Positions 52,024-60,233 of a DNA stretch of 64,000 bases are shown here, in pieces. The stretch spans positions 1 to 64,000 of the forward strand of contig NZ_BMKU01000012.1 of the NCBI RefSeq assembly GCF_014644495.1, written 5' to 3'. The notes under the pieces are model-generated. The model was not told the origin of the DNA. It did no database searches and saw only the letters and a program-made list of their open reading frames with translations. Position numbers and translations under genes: made by a program. The stretch is from Pseudarthrobacter polychromogenes (lineage in GTDB: Bacteria; Actinomycetota; Actinomycetes; Actinomycetales; Micrococcaceae). Position 1 is the stretch's first letter; every line of letters begins with the position of its first letter.

Positions 52024-53298
52024 TCAGGGACTGACCGGGGCCAGGGCGCCCGGATTCAGCCTGGGTGCCAGCTGCTGCCGCAGCCACGCCTTCACCAGGC
52101 TTTCCCACCGCTCCGGATCGACATTCCATTCCTTGGTGTGCCGTGCCTGGCGGAAGGGCTCGAAGGTCACCATCTCCGGGTTTCGCTCGGCGAGCAGGGC
52201 CGAGGGCCCGTACGGCACGTATTCGTCGTCGACGCTGTGCAGCACCAGCGTAGGCGTGCGGAGTTCCACTGCACGCGACACCCAGTCCATCGCCTTGAGG
52301 TCAACCGGGGCGGACAATCCCGTGAGTCGCCTCCCCAGGGGATGGCCCAGCATGAGCTGGCCATACCGGCCCACCAGGGAGGGAATCCTGTTCAGCTGTG
52401 CATGATGGGCCAGGACATTCACCCAGTCAGTGACGGGCGCATCGAGCACCATCGCCCGGATCAGGTGCCGGCAGCGGGACAGGTCGGCCGCCTGCAGGCA
52501 GATGGCGCCGCCCATCGACCACCCGAACAGCACTATTTCTTCTGCACCGTTGGCCAGCGCGTACTCGATCGCCGCCTCGACGTCGCGCCATTCCGTGGAA
52601 CCCAGGCCGTACCGGCCGTCGTCCGCGGAGGGGGCAAGGCCGTCGTTGCGGTAGGACACCAGGAGGCTGGTCAGCCCCAGCTCCAAAGCGGGGCCTACGG
52701 CGCGCAGCGCCTCCTGGCGTGTGGCTCCGCGTCCGTGCACCATGACCGCCCAGGTCCGGGCCGTACCGCCGGCGCGGACAAGCCATGCCGGGGCCTGCCC
52801 CCGGTCGACGTCGATCATTACCTCCTCATACGGAAGTCCGACGGCGGCGGGGTCCGGATGGACAGCCCCGCTCCACCAGCCGCGGCGGGCCGTGGAGAGG
52901 TCCCCGGCGTACACCGCTTCAACGTCCCGCAGGACGGTCCGCTCGGCGGGCGAATAGGAGACGATGCGGCCAATCCGCGCGTGCCCTTTGCCGCCGTCGA
53001 AGAAGAACCCGTAGACACCGTCCACCGTGGTGTCGTCCGTGGCGGCGAAGATCGCCTGCTGCCGCTGGCCGTCCCTGATGAGCGCGAGCATTTCCTGGTC
53101 TGCTGCCCGCTGCCGTGCCGGTGTGATGACCCGCCGCGCGAAGTACACGGCGAGCGCCGATGACCCTGTGGCCAGGAGTCCTGCCAGGCCGCCCCCACCG
53201 ATCGCTCCGCCGATTGCCCATTTGGTCTGCAGGGACATCCCCCCGGAATCGGGGCTGCTCTGGACGGGGGCGGGGCGGGTTCGCTGGAAAGATGCCAT
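52024..53298 (-). CDS. membrane-anchored alpha/beta hydrolase
   Basis: This 424-residue protein has an N-terminal hydrophobic segment (WAIGGAIGGGGLAGLLATGS, then SALAVYFA) that probably anchors it in the membrane. The hydrolase domain contains an oxyanion motif (WAVMVHGRGATRQEALRAVG), the nucleophile elbow IVLFGWSMGGA with the catalytic serine, the acidic residue in LVLHSVDDEYVPYG and the terminal His in QARHTKEW. The substrate is unknown. It is related to actinobacterial putative esterases and peptidases, and it stands alone. Confidence 0.82.
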   Translation of the reverse strand: MASFQRTRPAPVQSSPDSGGMSLQTKWAIGGAIGGGGLAGLLATGSSALAVYFARRVITPARQRAADQEMLALIRDGQRQQAIFAATDDTTVDGVYGFFFDGGKGHARIGRIVSYSPAERTVLRDVEAVYAGDLSTARRGWWSGAVHPDPAAVGLPYEEVMIDVDRGQAPAWLVRAGGTARTWAVMVHGRGATRQEALRAVGPALELGLTSLLVSYRNDGLAPSADDGRYGLGSTEWRDVEAAIEYALANGAEEIVLFGWSMGGAICLQAADLSRCRHLIRAMVLDAPVTDWVNVLAHHAQLNRIPSLVGRYGQLMLGHPLGRRLTGLSAPVDLKAMDWVSRAVELRTPTLVLHSVDDEYVPYGPSALLAERNPEMVTFEPFRQARHTKEWNVDPERWESLVKAWLRQQLAPRLNPGALAPVSP

Positions 53299-53411
53299 GA
53301 ACTATTCTTACCGGCCCGGGACCGATGCCCGCATTCCGCCGCGTGCGGCCATCGCCTGTTGGCGCCAACAGACGGGCGCGGCTGCCCCTGCGCAGGGCAG
53401 CGCTGCAGGAC

Positions 53412-53417
53412 TAGGCT
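53412..53417 (+). promoter_or_regulatory. -10 element of the gene at 53424
   Basis: TAGGCT ends six bases before the ATG, a leaderless arrangement. Confidence 0.4.
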
Positions 53418-53423
53418 AGGGCC

Positions 53424-53915
53424 ATGAGTGAACCCATCGTCATCCTGACCGAAGAACCCCTGGGGGCGGACGACCGCCTGAACATCGAACGCCTCGTGGC
53501 CGGCGCGGATACCCGCCTGGTTGTCCTGGTGCCGGCAAACACCGAGCGGCACCTGCTGGTGGACTTCCTCGAAAACCTTTCGCTGCTGGACATCGCCAAG
53601 GCCTTCCGGGAGCTGACCTCCCACGCGCCGGATCCCTCCCAGGAACGAGCCCAGGCGGCGGAGACCCTGTCCGTGTCCCTGGCGGCCCTGGAAGGACTGG
53701 GCTCAGGCGTCACGGGGGAAGTCGTGGACGGCGGGGCCGTCAGTGGACTGGTCGCCAAAGTACGGGAGACCGGCGCTGCGCAGGCAGTGGTGATTACCCG
53801 GCCGCATGCCGTGGCGGACACGTTCCACACGGACTGGGCCAATAAGGCACAGGACCAGCTGGGTCTTCCCGTGCTTCATCTGTACGCGGGCTCGGGATTT
53901 ATTGGTGACTCGTGA
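53424..53915 (+). CDS. hypothetical universal-stress-like protein
   Basis: I do not recognise a named function for this 163-residue protein. Alternating strands and helices (RLVVLVPANTERHLLVDFLE and AAQAVVITRPHAVADTFHT, then LGLPVLHLYAGSGF) suggest a Rossmann-like fold similar to universal stress proteins, including a nucleotide-type site. Its stop overlaps the start of msrB by four bases (GTGA), so the two are translated together and may share a role in oxidative stress. No membrane segment or signal is visible. Confidence 0.7.
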   Translation: MSEPIVILTEEPLGADDRLNIERLVAGADTRLVVLVPANTERHLLVDFLENLSLLDIAKAFRELTSHAPDPSQERAQAAETLSVSLAALEGLGSGVTGEVVDGGAVSGLVAKVRETGAAQAVVITRPHAVADTFHTDWANKAQDQLGLPVLHLYAGSGFIGDS

Positions 53916-54439
53916 GCGTTGACAAGGCTATGAGCATCTTCGGAAACAGCATCTTCGGACACAAGGCCCCAGACACAGCTCCGGGAGCAACATCCGCCGT
54001 GGGCGGCAAGGGCGTTGAGAAGACCGATGCCCAATGGCGTGAGGAACTCACGCCGGAGGAATACCATGTGCTCCGCCAGGCGGGGACCGAGCGTCCGTAC
54101 ACCGGTGAATACTGGGACACCCACACAGCCGGCGTCTACCAGTGCCGCGCGTGCGGGACAGAGCTTTTCACCAGCAAGGAAAAGTTCGATTCCCACTGCG
54201 GCTGGCCGTCCTTCTGGGCCCCGCTTGCTGAGGGGAACGTCCGCTACATCCACGACCGCACCATGGGGATGGAGCGGGTGGAGGTCCGCTGTGCATCGTG
54301 TGACTCCCATTTGGGCCATGTGTTCGAAGGCGAGGGTTTCGGAACCCCTACGGACCAGCGTTACTGCATCAACTCCATCTCCATCCGGCTGGTCCCGCAG
54401 GAGGATACGCAGGTCAGCGCAACGGAGCCCGAGCACTGA
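53912..54439 (+). CDS. msrB: peptide methionine-(R)-S-oxide reductase
   Basis: This 175-residue enzyme repairs oxidised methionine. Zinc cysteines are in YQCRACGTELF and VRCASCDSHLGHVF. DSHCGWPSFW contains a conserved Trp region, and the catalytic cysteine is in RYCINSISI. An N-terminal extension of about 35 residues with Ala and Gly is not part of the core. The GTG start overlaps the gene upstream, and an internal ATG at 53930 is another possibility. Confidence 0.95.
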   Translation: MSVDKAMSIFGNSIFGHKAPDTAPGATSAVGGKGVEKTDAQWREELTPEEYHVLRQAGTERPYTGEYWDTHTAGVYQCRACGTELFTSKEKFDSHCGWPSFWAPLAEGNVRYIHDRTMGMERVEVRCASCDSHLGHVFEGEGFGTPTDQRYCINSISIRLVPQEDTQVSATEPEH

Positions 54440-54527
54440 TCCCCCAGCTGCGGGCCTCCTCCCGTGGCAGATTGGGCACCTGAGCCCAACGCTTTCTTAG
54501 GCTAAAGCCCTTTCCGCATTAGCCCTG

Positions 54528-54568
54528 CTGGTTGCTTGCTACGCTCGGCATTAGTAGCAAGCAACCAG
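54528..54568 (+). promoter_or_regulatory. perfect 15-bp inverted repeat in the leader of the DUF6421-like gene
   Basis: CTGGTTGCTTGCTAC (54528-54542) and GTAGCAAGCAACCAG (54554-54568) are perfectly complementary with an 11-base loop. The right arm ends directly before the ribosome binding site AAAGG. A possible -10 TAGGCT lies at 54498-54503, so the repeat would be in the 5' leader. It could be an operator, an RNA hairpin controlling translation, or an attenuator. Confidence 0.6.
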
Positions 54569-54582
54569 AAAGGCAGCCGACG

Positions 54583-55950
54583 ATGACCGAAACCCTGACC
54601 ACCGCCGTCACCGGGATTTCCGCAGAGAACCAGGACTGGAAGCGGCTCAAGGCCGCCGCCACTGCCCTGCAGGCCCTCCAGGTCCAGGACGGCTCCATCC
54701 CGGACGCCGCCCACCACTCCGAGGCCGCTTCCCGGGTGGAGGACATCGTCAGCGCCGTCCGCGCCCTGGCCCCCGCCTTCCCGCACGACGCCGCCTACCT
54801 GGACGCTGTGTGCGCGGATTTTTCAAGCTGGGCCGGCACCGGGTTTGCCACTCCAGACTTCCTGTCCTCCCTCCTCGCCTTCCAGCCGCAGGAGCAGCGC
54901 CGGAACGGCCTCCAGCACCTGGTCGTCTTCCCCATGTACACGCAGAACGGCAGCAGCAGCCGCATGGTGGAGGCAGTCCTGGTCGAGGTGATCTGGCCGG
55001 AGTTCATTGCCGGCCTCGAGGCGGGAGACTACTCGAACAAGCTGTTCGTTCCCATCCGCTTCGTGGACTTCACCGCCGGCTATGACACCAATTCCGCCGT
55101 GCTGTTCCCGGAGACCGTTGCGGTCAGCAAGACTCCCACCTTCACCTGGGGGGCCATCTTCGCGGACCGGGAAGCGGCCAGGTTCCGCCGCGTGCTCAAA
55201 GCCGCAGCCGAGACCACCTGCCTTGAACTGCCCGAAGGCGCAGCGGAGATGCTCGCCGACCAGGACCTGACCGAGGCCACGTTTGTCATGTGGGACCTGA
55301 TCCACGACCGGACGCACATGCGTGGGGACCTGCCGTTCGATCCGTTCATGATCAAGCAGCGGATGCCCTTCTTCCTGTACTCGCTCGAAGAACTGCGCTG
55401 CGACCTGACGGCGTTCCGCGAATCCGTACGGATAGAACAAGACGAGGACGCCGATCCCGAGGCCCGGCGCCACGCCAAACTGGTGCAGTACGCCATCATC
55501 TTTGACCGCATCTTCCGGTTTGCCATCACCGGCAGCCGGGTCCGGAACTACGATGGCCTGGGCGGCCAGCTCCTGTTCGCCTGGCTGCACCAGCAGCGGG
55601 TCCTGCACTGGACGGACACCAGGCTCACCATCGACTGGGACGAAGTGGCCAACGCCGTCATCGCCCTCGGCGCGGGCATCGACGAGCTGTACTGGCGCTC
55701 CATCGACCGGCCCAAGACTGCCCACTGGCTGGCCGCGTACCAGCTGATTTCCGCGACCGTCACGCCCCACCCGGCCTCCGTCTGGGCGAAGGGCCCGGAG
55801 GCCCTGCCGCTGGCCGGTCCGCCCCGCGGACTCACCGACCAGGTGCTCGACGACGAATTCCCGCTGTCCATGTTCTACGAAGCGCTGGAGAAGAAGATGC
55901 GCCCTGTCATTGAGTCCACGGCGGGCATCACCGGAGCCACTGCCCTGTGA
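54583..55950 (+). CDS. DUF6421-like conserved protein
   Basis: This 455-residue soluble protein matches, from memory, the actinobacterial family DUF6421. A central DLIHDRTHMRGDLPFDPFMI, followed by KQRMPFFLYSLEELRCDLTA, contains two closely spaced His plus later Glu and Asp. The spacing H-x-x-x-H...E recalls helical metal-binding sites, but no activity is known. The ATG at 54583 follows AAAGGCAGCCGACG, and a longer TTG reading begins inside the inverted repeat. It overlaps the downstream SDR gene by four bases (GTGA), suggesting a joint pathway. Confidence 0.75.
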   Translation: MTETLTTAVTGISAENQDWKRLKAAATALQALQVQDGSIPDAAHHSEAASRVEDIVSAVRALAPAFPHDAAYLDAVCADFSSWAGTGFATPDFLSSLLAFQPQEQRRNGLQHLVVFPMYTQNGSSSRMVEAVLVEVIWPEFIAGLEAGDYSNKLFVPIRFVDFTAGYDTNSAVLFPETVAVSKTPTFTWGAIFADREAARFRRVLKAAAETTCLELPEGAAEMLADQDLTEATFVMWDLIHDRTHMRGDLPFDPFMIKQRMPFFLYSLEELRCDLTAFRESVRIEQDEDADPEARRHAKLVQYAIIFDRIFRFAITGSRVRNYDGLGGQLLFAWLHQQRVLHWTDTRLTIDWDEVANAVIALGAGIDELYWRSIDRPKTAHWLAAYQLISATVTPHPASVWAKGPEALPLAGPPRGLTDQVLDDEFPLSMFYEALEKKMRPVIESTAGITGATAL

Positions 55951-56666
55951 CACAACGGAGGCTGAACGTGCTGGTCACCGGCGGCAGCGGAGTGTCCGGC
56001 ATCGCGGTGGCCCGCGCCCTCCGGGAAGCGGGCCACCGCGTCTTCACCGTAGGGTCTGACCAGGCCAGGATCAGTGCGGCGGCGGAACAGGCGGGCGACG
56101 GCGTTGCCCCCTTCGTGTGCGACCTCGCACGGATGGAGGAGGTGCAGCAGCTGCGGGCCGAGGTCTCCGCTGCTGCCGGGCCGATGGATGCCGTGATCCA
56201 CCTGGTGGGCGGCTGGCGGGGCGCGCGCGGCATCACGGACCAGACGGACGAGGACTGGGACTTCCTTGAGCGGGGAGCCATCACAACGCTCCGCAACGTC
56301 TCGCGCGTCTTTTACGACGACGTCGCCGCCTCCCCGGACGGCCGCCTGGCCATGGTGTCCTCCACCGCCGTCGCCAAGCCCTCGGCGGCGGCGGCCAGCT
56401 ATGCCGCAGCGAAGGCCGCCGCCGAGGCATGGACCATGGCCGTGGCGGACGGTTTCCGCCGGGACTCCGGCAGAGTCGACGGCGGCAAGGCAGCCGCCGT
56501 CGTCCTGGTGGTCAAGTCCCTGGTGGATGATGGGCTGCGGCGCAGCCACCCGGAGCGTTCATTCCCGGGGGCGACGGACGTCCGGGACCTGGCGCGCGCC
56601 GTCGTCGGCCTCTTCCACGTCCCTGCCGCTGAACTGAACGGCAGCCGGATGCTGCTGGCGCCCTGA
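55947..56666 (+). CDS. SDR-family oxidoreductase
   Basis: This 239-residue protein has a Rossmann fold with the cofactor motif VLVTGGSGVSGIAVARAL, NAG-like IHLVGGWRGARG, a catalytic serine region LAMVSSTAVAKPS and the Y-x-x-x-K motif in ASYAAAKAAAE. It is a short-chain dehydrogenase/reductase with unknown substrate; the GGW in place of NAG is unusual. It is translationally coupled to the DUF6421-like gene. The ltaE gene follows, but has its own promoter. Confidence 0.85.
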   Translation: MTQRRLNVLVTGGSGVSGIAVARALREAGHRVFTVGSDQARISAAAEQAGDGVAPFVCDLARMEEVQQLRAEVSAAAGPMDAVIHLVGGWRGARGITDQTDEDWDFLERGAITTLRNVSRVFYDDVAASPDGRLAMVSSTAVAKPSAAAASYAAAKAAAEAWTMAVADGFRRDSGRVDGGKAAAVVLVVKSLVDDGLRRSHPERSFPGATDVRDLARAVVGLFHVPAAELNGSRMLLAP

Positions 56667-56672
56667 CCTACC

Positions 56673-56678
56673 TAGACT
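56673..56678 (+). promoter_or_regulatory. -10 element of ltaE
   Basis: TAGACT ends six bases before the GTG at 56685, supporting that GTG over the ATG four codons later. Confidence 0.45.
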
Positions 56679-56684
56679 GAAAGC

Positions 56685-57782
56685 GTGAGCAAACCCATGA
56701 CAACAACTGCTGAAACCGCCGCCGGGATCCGCCTCCACGATCCGAACGTGCGGGGCTTCGCCTCGGACAACTATTCCGGGGTGCACCCGGAAGTCCTCGC
56801 GGCACTGGCTGCCGCGAACGACGGCCACCAGGTCTCCTACGGCGAGGACGACTACACAGCCAGGCTGCAGGAACTGATGGAGGAGCATTTCGGGCCCGGG
56901 ATTGAGTGCTTTCCGGTCTTCAACGGCACCGGCGCGAACGTCCTTTCGCTGCAGTCGCTGCTCCCCCGCTGGGGTGCTGTGGTTTGTGCCTCCACTGCCC
57001 ACATCAACATGGACGAAAACGGTGCCCCCGAGCGCGTCGGCGGCATCAAGCTGCTGCACGTTCCGACGCCCGACGGCAAGCTCACGCCCGAACTCATTGA
57101 CCGGGAGGCCTGGGGCTGGGGCGACGAACACCGTGCCCAGCCGCTCGCCGTCTCCATCACCCAGACCACGGAACTTGGCACCTGCTACACGCCGGAGGAA
57201 GTCCGCGCCATCGCCGACCACGTCCACGCCAGGGGCATGAAGCTCCACATGGATGGTGCCAGGCTGGCCAACGCCGCAGCCCACCTCCAGGTTCCGCTGC
57301 GTGCCTTCACCCGCGATGCCGGCGTGGACATCCTGTCCTTCGGCGGAACCAAGAACGGCCTGCTCTTCGGTGAAGTGGTGGTGGCGCTGAACCCGGAAGC
57401 CGCGCACGGGCTGGTGTACCTGCGCAAGATGAACATGCAGCTGGCATCCAAGATGCGCTTCATGTCCGCGCAGTTCATCGCGCTCCTGGAGGGCGACCTG
57501 TGGCTGCGCTCCGCCGCCCACGCCAACGCCATGGCCGCCCGGCTCCGCGCCGCCGTCGACACCATCGACGGCGTCCATCCCACCCAGAAGACCGAGTCCA
57601 ACGGTGTGTTCGCCATCCTCCCCGAAGGCGTGGCTGACAGGCTGCGCACGTCCTTCCGCTTCTACGACTGGAATGAAGCTGCCAGGGAAGTCCGCTGGAT
57701 GTGTTCCTTTGACACCACCGAGGAGGACGTGGATTCCTTTGCTGACGCCATCCGCCGGGAGCTCAGGCAGCGTGCGGGCTAA
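56685..57782 (+). CDS. ltaE: low-specificity L-threonine aldolase
   Basis: This 365-residue PLP enzyme splits threonine into glycine and acetaldehyde. GFASDNYSGVHPEVLAAL, YGEDDYTARLQELMEEHFG, VFNGTGANVLSLQSL, LHMDGARLANAAAHL and the PLP-lysine site DILSFGGTKNGLLFGEV are the family motifs. The C-terminal small domain is complete. The closest relatives are bacterial beta-eliminating lyases. The GTG start fits the leaderless promoter; an ATG at 56697 is also in frame. Confidence 0.93.
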   Translation: MSKPMTTTAETAAGIRLHDPNVRGFASDNYSGVHPEVLAALAAANDGHQVSYGEDDYTARLQELMEEHFGPGIECFPVFNGTGANVLSLQSLLPRWGAVVCASTAHINMDENGAPERVGGIKLLHVPTPDGKLTPELIDREAWGWGDEHRAQPLAVSITQTTELGTCYTPEEVRAIADHVHARGMKLHMDGARLANAAAHLQVPLRAFTRDAGVDILSFGGTKNGLLFGEVVVALNPEAAHGLVYLRKMNMQLASKMRFMSAQFIALLEGDLWLRSAAHANAMAARLRAAVDTIDGVHPTQKTESNGVFAILPEGVADRLRTSFRFYDWNEAAREVRWMCSFDTTEEDVDSFADAIRRELRQRAG

Positions 57783-57845
57783 CGCTTCCGGCAGCCGGGG
57801 CAAGGGGCGGCGGCGAGCCTACCAGCCCGTCCCGGCACAGTTGCG

Positions 57846-57851
57846 TAACCT
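57846..57851 (+). promoter_or_regulatory. -10 element of the DUF3000 gene
   Basis: TAACCT ends six bases before the GTG at 57858. Confidence 0.45.
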
Positions 57852-57857
57852 GCGAAG

Positions 57858-58508
57858 GTGAACGCACTTGACCAGGTTCCCCCGGAGTTTCTCCACGCCT
57901 TGGGAACCCTCAGGAAAGCCCAGTGCCGCCGGGAGCTCCGCCTGGCGGAGATTCCGGCGCCTGCCCGCCTGGCGCCCTTTGCCGTGGCCCTCGGTGCCGA
58001 GGTTTACGCTCCCGGCGCCGGCACACCGGGAACGCCGCTCCACGGCCCGGCTGCCATGGCACTGGCTGCCGCGTCGGGAACGGAAGACGACGGCGGCACG
58101 GAACTGGCAACCGGCCGCTTCATCCTCCTGCATGACCCGGACGGATCGGAGGTCTGGGGCGGGGAGTTCCGCATCGTCACCTATATCCGCGCGGAACTGG
58201 AGCCCGAGATGGGCAACGATGAGATGCTCGGAACAGTCGCCTGGACCTGGCTCGTGGAGGCACTGGAAAACCACAAGGCGCCGTACCGGGCAGCGGGCGG
58301 TACGGCCACGCGCGTCCTCTCCGAAAGCTTCGGCACCCTCTCGGAGCGTCCTGGATCCATCGATATTGAACTCCGTGCCTCCTGGACCCCTGCCACATCC
58401 GATGTCAGGGCCCACCTCGAGGCGTGGTCGGACATGGTCTGCACGTTCGCCGGCCTCCCGCCACTGCCCGACGGCGTCACGCCGCTGACGCACCGGCGGC
58501 GGAACTGA
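57858..58508 (+). CDS. DUF3000 family protein
   Basis: This 216-residue protein belongs, by recall, to the actinobacterial DUF3000 family, typically encoded beside an RNase D gene as here. ELRLAEIPAPARLAPFAVAL, SEVWGGEFRIVTYIRAELEP, AWTWLVEALENHKA and IELRASWTPATSDVRAHLEA are the likely conserved parts. The function is unknown. The GTG is preceded by a leaderless -10. It may be cotranscribed with rnd, although rnd also has a -10-like element. Confidence 0.85.
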   Translation: MNALDQVPPEFLHALGTLRKAQCRRELRLAEIPAPARLAPFAVALGAEVYAPGAGTPGTPLHGPAAMALAAASGTEDDGGTELATGRFILLHDPDGSEVWGGEFRIVTYIRAELEPEMGNDEMLGTVAWTWLVEALENHKAPYRAAGGTATRVLSESFGTLSERPGSIDIELRASWTPATSDVRAHLEAWSDMVCTFAGLPPLPDGVTPLTHRRRN

Positions 58509-58607
58509 GGACCCTGGCCGGTGGCGCACACATCGCGCCCGGGACGGAAGGTGGCACTGTGCAGGCCCGCACGATGGCACGCACGCAGGCGCGGACCGGC
58601 CGGCCGG

Positions 58608-58613
58608 TAAACT
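58608..58613 (+). promoter_or_regulatory. -10-like element of rnd
   Basis: TAAACT ends nine bases before the ATG at 58623, allowing a very short leader. Confidence 0.3.
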
Positions 58614-58622
58614 GAAGGCATC

Positions 58623-59957
58623 ATGACCCCAAACATTCCGGATAACACCACGGCCGGCGTCCCGGCTGCTGATACCGCACCCCACATCACGGTGGAAGGC
58701 TTTGACAGCCCCGTCCCCGAAATCGTCGAACTTGCGGCACCCCGGGACGGCGTTCCCCTGGTCATCGAAACGCAGTCCGGCCTGGAGCGCTGCGCTGCGG
58801 CCATAGCGGCAGGAACGGGGCCCGCGGGGGTTGACGCTGAGCGGGCTTCCGGCTTCCGGTACGGGCAGCGGGCTTTCCTTGTCCAGATCCGGCGTGAAGG
58901 CGCCGGGACCTGGCTGATCGATCCTGAACCCTTCGGGAACCTGGACATCATCAACGACGCCCTGCGCGGCGTCGAGTGGATCCTGCACGCTGCCAGCCAG
59001 GACCTGCCCTGCCTCTCCGAACTTGGCATGTGGCCGGACAAGCTCTTTGATACCGAACTCGCGGCGCGGCTCGCCGGGCTCCCCCGTGTGGGACTCGCCG
59101 CAGTCATCGAACAACTTCTGGGCTTCGGGCTCGCCAAGGAGCATTCCGCTGCCGACTGGTCCACCCGTCCCCTGCCCGAACCCTGGCTGCGGTACGCCGC
59201 CCTGGATGTTGAGGTCCTGACGGAACTGCGGGAGGAGCTGATCGAACTCCTGGAGGCCGACGGCAAGCTGGAGTACGCCGAGCAGGAGTTCGCGGCGATC
59301 CTGGCCGCGGGACTGGCGCCCGCCCGCGTCGACCCGTGGCGGAAAACCTCAGGCCTCCACCAGATCCGGGACCGCCGGCAGCTTGCTGCCGTGCGGGAAC
59401 TGTGGCTGGAGCGGGACTCCCTGGCGCAAAAGCGGGATGTTGCACCCGGCAGGCTGATCCCGGACTCTGCCCTGGTGGCAGCAGCCAAGGCGATGCCGTC
59501 CACGGTGCCGCAGCTGCTGGGGACCAAAGGCTTCCACGGCCGGGCTGCCCAGCGGGAGGCTCCCCGCTGGCTGCGGTGCATCGCGGCAGCCCGGGACCTG
59601 AATGAGCTCCCGCCGCTGCACCTGCCCACCAACGCACCACCCCCGCCGCGCGTGTGGGCCGACCGCGATCCGGCAGCGGCTGCCCGGCTGTCCACCGCCC
59701 GGCCACTGCTGCAGGCACGGGCCGAGGAGTTGAACCTGCCACTGGAGAACCTGCTGACCCCCGACTACCTGCGGCGGGTGGCCTGGCGGCCACCGGCGGA
59801 TGTCAGCGAGGATGCGATTGCCGCGGAACTGCGCGCACTGGGGGCACGGGACTGGCAGGTGGAACTGGCCGCCCCCCTCATCTCCGACGCGTTCCTGCAC
59901 CCCCAGCCGCTGCCCGCCAAGGAACCCAAAGCGGACGCAGCCCCGGCCGGCCAGTAG
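58623..59957 (+). CDS. rnd: ribonuclease D
   Basis: This 444-residue 3'-5' exoribonuclease has the DEDD catalytic motifs: GVDAERASGFRYGQRAFLVQ with the first Asp and Glu, WILHAASQDLPCL with the second Asp, and WLRYAALDVEVL with the last Asp and Tyr. Two HRDC-like helical domains follow (about residues 245-420). Actinobacterial RNase D proteins have this length. It probably trims tRNA and other RNAs. It follows the DUF3000 gene by about 115 bases. Confidence 0.93.
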   Translation: MTPNIPDNTTAGVPAADTAPHITVEGFDSPVPEIVELAAPRDGVPLVIETQSGLERCAAAIAAGTGPAGVDAERASGFRYGQRAFLVQIRREGAGTWLIDPEPFGNLDIINDALRGVEWILHAASQDLPCLSELGMWPDKLFDTELAARLAGLPRVGLAAVIEQLLGFGLAKEHSAADWSTRPLPEPWLRYAALDVEVLTELREELIELLEADGKLEYAEQEFAAILAAGLAPARVDPWRKTSGLHQIRDRRQLAAVRELWLERDSLAQKRDVAPGRLIPDSALVAAAKAMPSTVPQLLGTKGFHGRAAQREAPRWLRCIAAARDLNELPPLHLPTNAPPPPRVWADRDPAAAARLSTARPLLQARAEELNLPLENLLTPDYLRRVAWRPPADVSEDAIAAELRALGARDWQVELAAPLISDAFLHPQPLPAKEPKADAAPAGQ

Positions 59958-59976
59958 CCCAGCCAACAACTCCCCA

Positions 59977-60113
59977 AACGCTCTCTCACTCAATGCCGGT
60001 CAAACCCCAACGCTCTCTCACTTGATGCGTGATTATTAGTGACGCTCGCTCACTTTTCCTGAAGAGAGTGAGAGAGCGCTGGCCAAAATATCGCATTAGG
60101 TGAGAGAGCGTCC
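59977..60113. repeat. cluster of CGCTCTCTCAC repeats in both orientations
   Basis: ACGCTCTCTCACT occurs at 59978-59990 and 60010-60022, and a variant ACGCTCGCTCACT at 60042-60054. The inverted form GTGAGAGAGCG occurs at 60068-60078 and 60100-60110. The outer arms (60011-60029 and 60092-60110) pair over 17 of 19 positions. The cluster lies between rnd and fadA and could form nested hairpins. Confidence 0.75.
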
Positions 60114-60140
60114 CTTCAAACTGCGGGCCTTGCGGGCTAA

Positions 60141-60156
60141 GTTACTCACGAGTAAC
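60141..60156. promoter_or_regulatory. palindromic operator-like site before fadAB
   Basis: GTTACTCACGAGTAAC has perfect 7-base arms around AC. It lies about 80 bases before the fadA start. TetR-type regulators of fatty acid degradation in actinobacteria bind similar TTACTxxxGAGTAA sites, so this is probably an operator for a repressor sensitive to acyl-CoA. No regulator gene is in the window. Confidence 0.6.
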
Positions 60157-60233
60157 ATCGAAGGTATTGCCGCCAGGCTGGCTGCCGCATCCCGGCATGC
60201 AACCGGCGCCTACGTCTCGATGAGGAGTTATAC

